Assembly: GCA_025463615.1 (NCBI GenBank)
Contig: JAODAU010000375.1
Span: 1-6,281 of the forward strand
Direction of reading: 5' to 3'
Origin: Microbacteriaceae bacterium
GTDB lineage: Bacteria > Actinomycetota > Actinomycetes > Actinomycetales > Microbacteriaceae
DNA length: 6,281 bases
The notes beneath the pieces are model-generated. The model was not told where the DNA came from and searched no databases. It worked only from the letters and a program-made list of their open reading frames with translations. Below, piece after piece: positions 5,941 to 6,281 of this stretch. The position numbers and the translations under genes were made by a program. Every line of letters begins with the position of its first letter. Position 1 is the first letter of the stretch.

Positions 5941-6281
5941 GCACACAGCCGGTAGTCGATATCCAGAACCTGGCGGTCACGTTCGCGACCGACGGCGGTG
6001 ACGTGCGCGCGGTCGACGGCGTATCCCTGCAGGTCGAGCCGTGCGAGGTGCTCGCCATCGTCGGCGAGAGCGGCAGCGGCAAGACGGTGACGGCGAAGAC
6101 GCTGCTCGGGCTCCTCCCGGAGACCGCGACGACCTCTGGGATCGTGTTCCTCGGCGGCGAGGACATCGTGACCGTCTCGCACAAGCGGCTGCGCGAGCTG
6201 CGCGGGTCGCGGGTGGCCATGGTCTTCCAGGAGCCGTCGAGTGCGCTCAACCCGGTCTACACGGTCGGTTGGCAGATCGCC
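5937..6281 (+). CDS. Peptide ABC-transporter ATP-binding protein, DppD/OppD type (partial, 3' end outside window)
   Basis: The first 115 codons of the energising ATPase are present; the frame is open to the last base. The GTG at 5937 overlaps the preceding TGA (GTGA). GAGGG at 5922-5926 or GAGGA at 5929-5933 could serve as the ribosome site. Visible are the start of the nucleotide-binding domain (VVDIQNLAVTFATDGGDVRAVDGVSL), the Walker A motif GESGSGKT at 43-50, and the Q-loop with Q98 in VFQEPSSALNPVYTVGWQI, a pattern characteristic of Dpp/Opp ATPases. The signature motif, Walker B and H-loop would lie beyond the window. Whether it is a single ATPase or a fused DppD-DppF protein, as occurs in some actinobacteria, cannot be seen here. 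Confidence 0.95.
   Translation, partial: MSTQPVVDIQNLAVTFATDGGDVRAVDGVSLQVEPCEVLAIVGESGSGKTVTAKTLLGLLPETATTSGIVFLGGEDIVTVSHKRLRELRGSRVAMVFQEPSSALNPVYTVGWQIA

Overview
This window appears to be chromosomal DNA from a high-GC Gram-positive actinobacterium, plausibly of the Microbacteriaceae. The evidence is the overwhelming use of G or C at third codon positions, the actinobacterial style of the primase, a lipoprotein signal on the solute-binding protein, and an apparently leaderless GTG start. The family assignment is an inference from sequence style, not from a search. All genes lie on the + strand.

Layout: positions 1-44 hold a short non-coding stretch with a GC-rich inverted repeat and a strong -10 element placed so that transcription would begin on the start codon of the next gene. 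Positions 45-1925 encode the complete replicative DNA primase DnaG. A 189-base intergenic region follows. It carries a good sigma-A-type promoter overlapped by GTTGCA repeats, then a leader that could encode a 40-residue upstream ORF ending in an ATGA overlap with the next gene. Positions 2115-3740 encode a lipoprotein peptide-binding protein (SBP_bac_5 / DppA-OppA family). After it comes a perfect 15-bp stem-loop without a U-tract. Positions 3806-4912 and 4912-5940 encode the two inner-membrane permeases (DppB- and DppC-type). At 5937 begins a DppD/OppD-type ATPase, cut off by the window edge after 115 codons.

The four transport genes form one operon for an ABC importer of the dipeptide/oligopeptide/nickel class. 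The lipoprotein captures the ligand outside the membrane, the permease pair forms the channel, and the ATPase, probably with a second ATPase beyond the window, powers import. The three junctions from the permeases onward overlap or nearly touch, suggesting translational coupling. The stem-loop after the binding-protein gene fits the usual need for more binding protein than permease. The primase gene is a housekeeping neighbour with no visible functional link.

I see no mobile element, CRISPR array, RNA gene or clearly novel system. The items most worth a second look are the leaderless primase start, the leader ORF, the intercistronic hairpin, a strong context dependence of GAT codons (GGATG), and an atypical polar stretch in the last membrane segment of the second permease.
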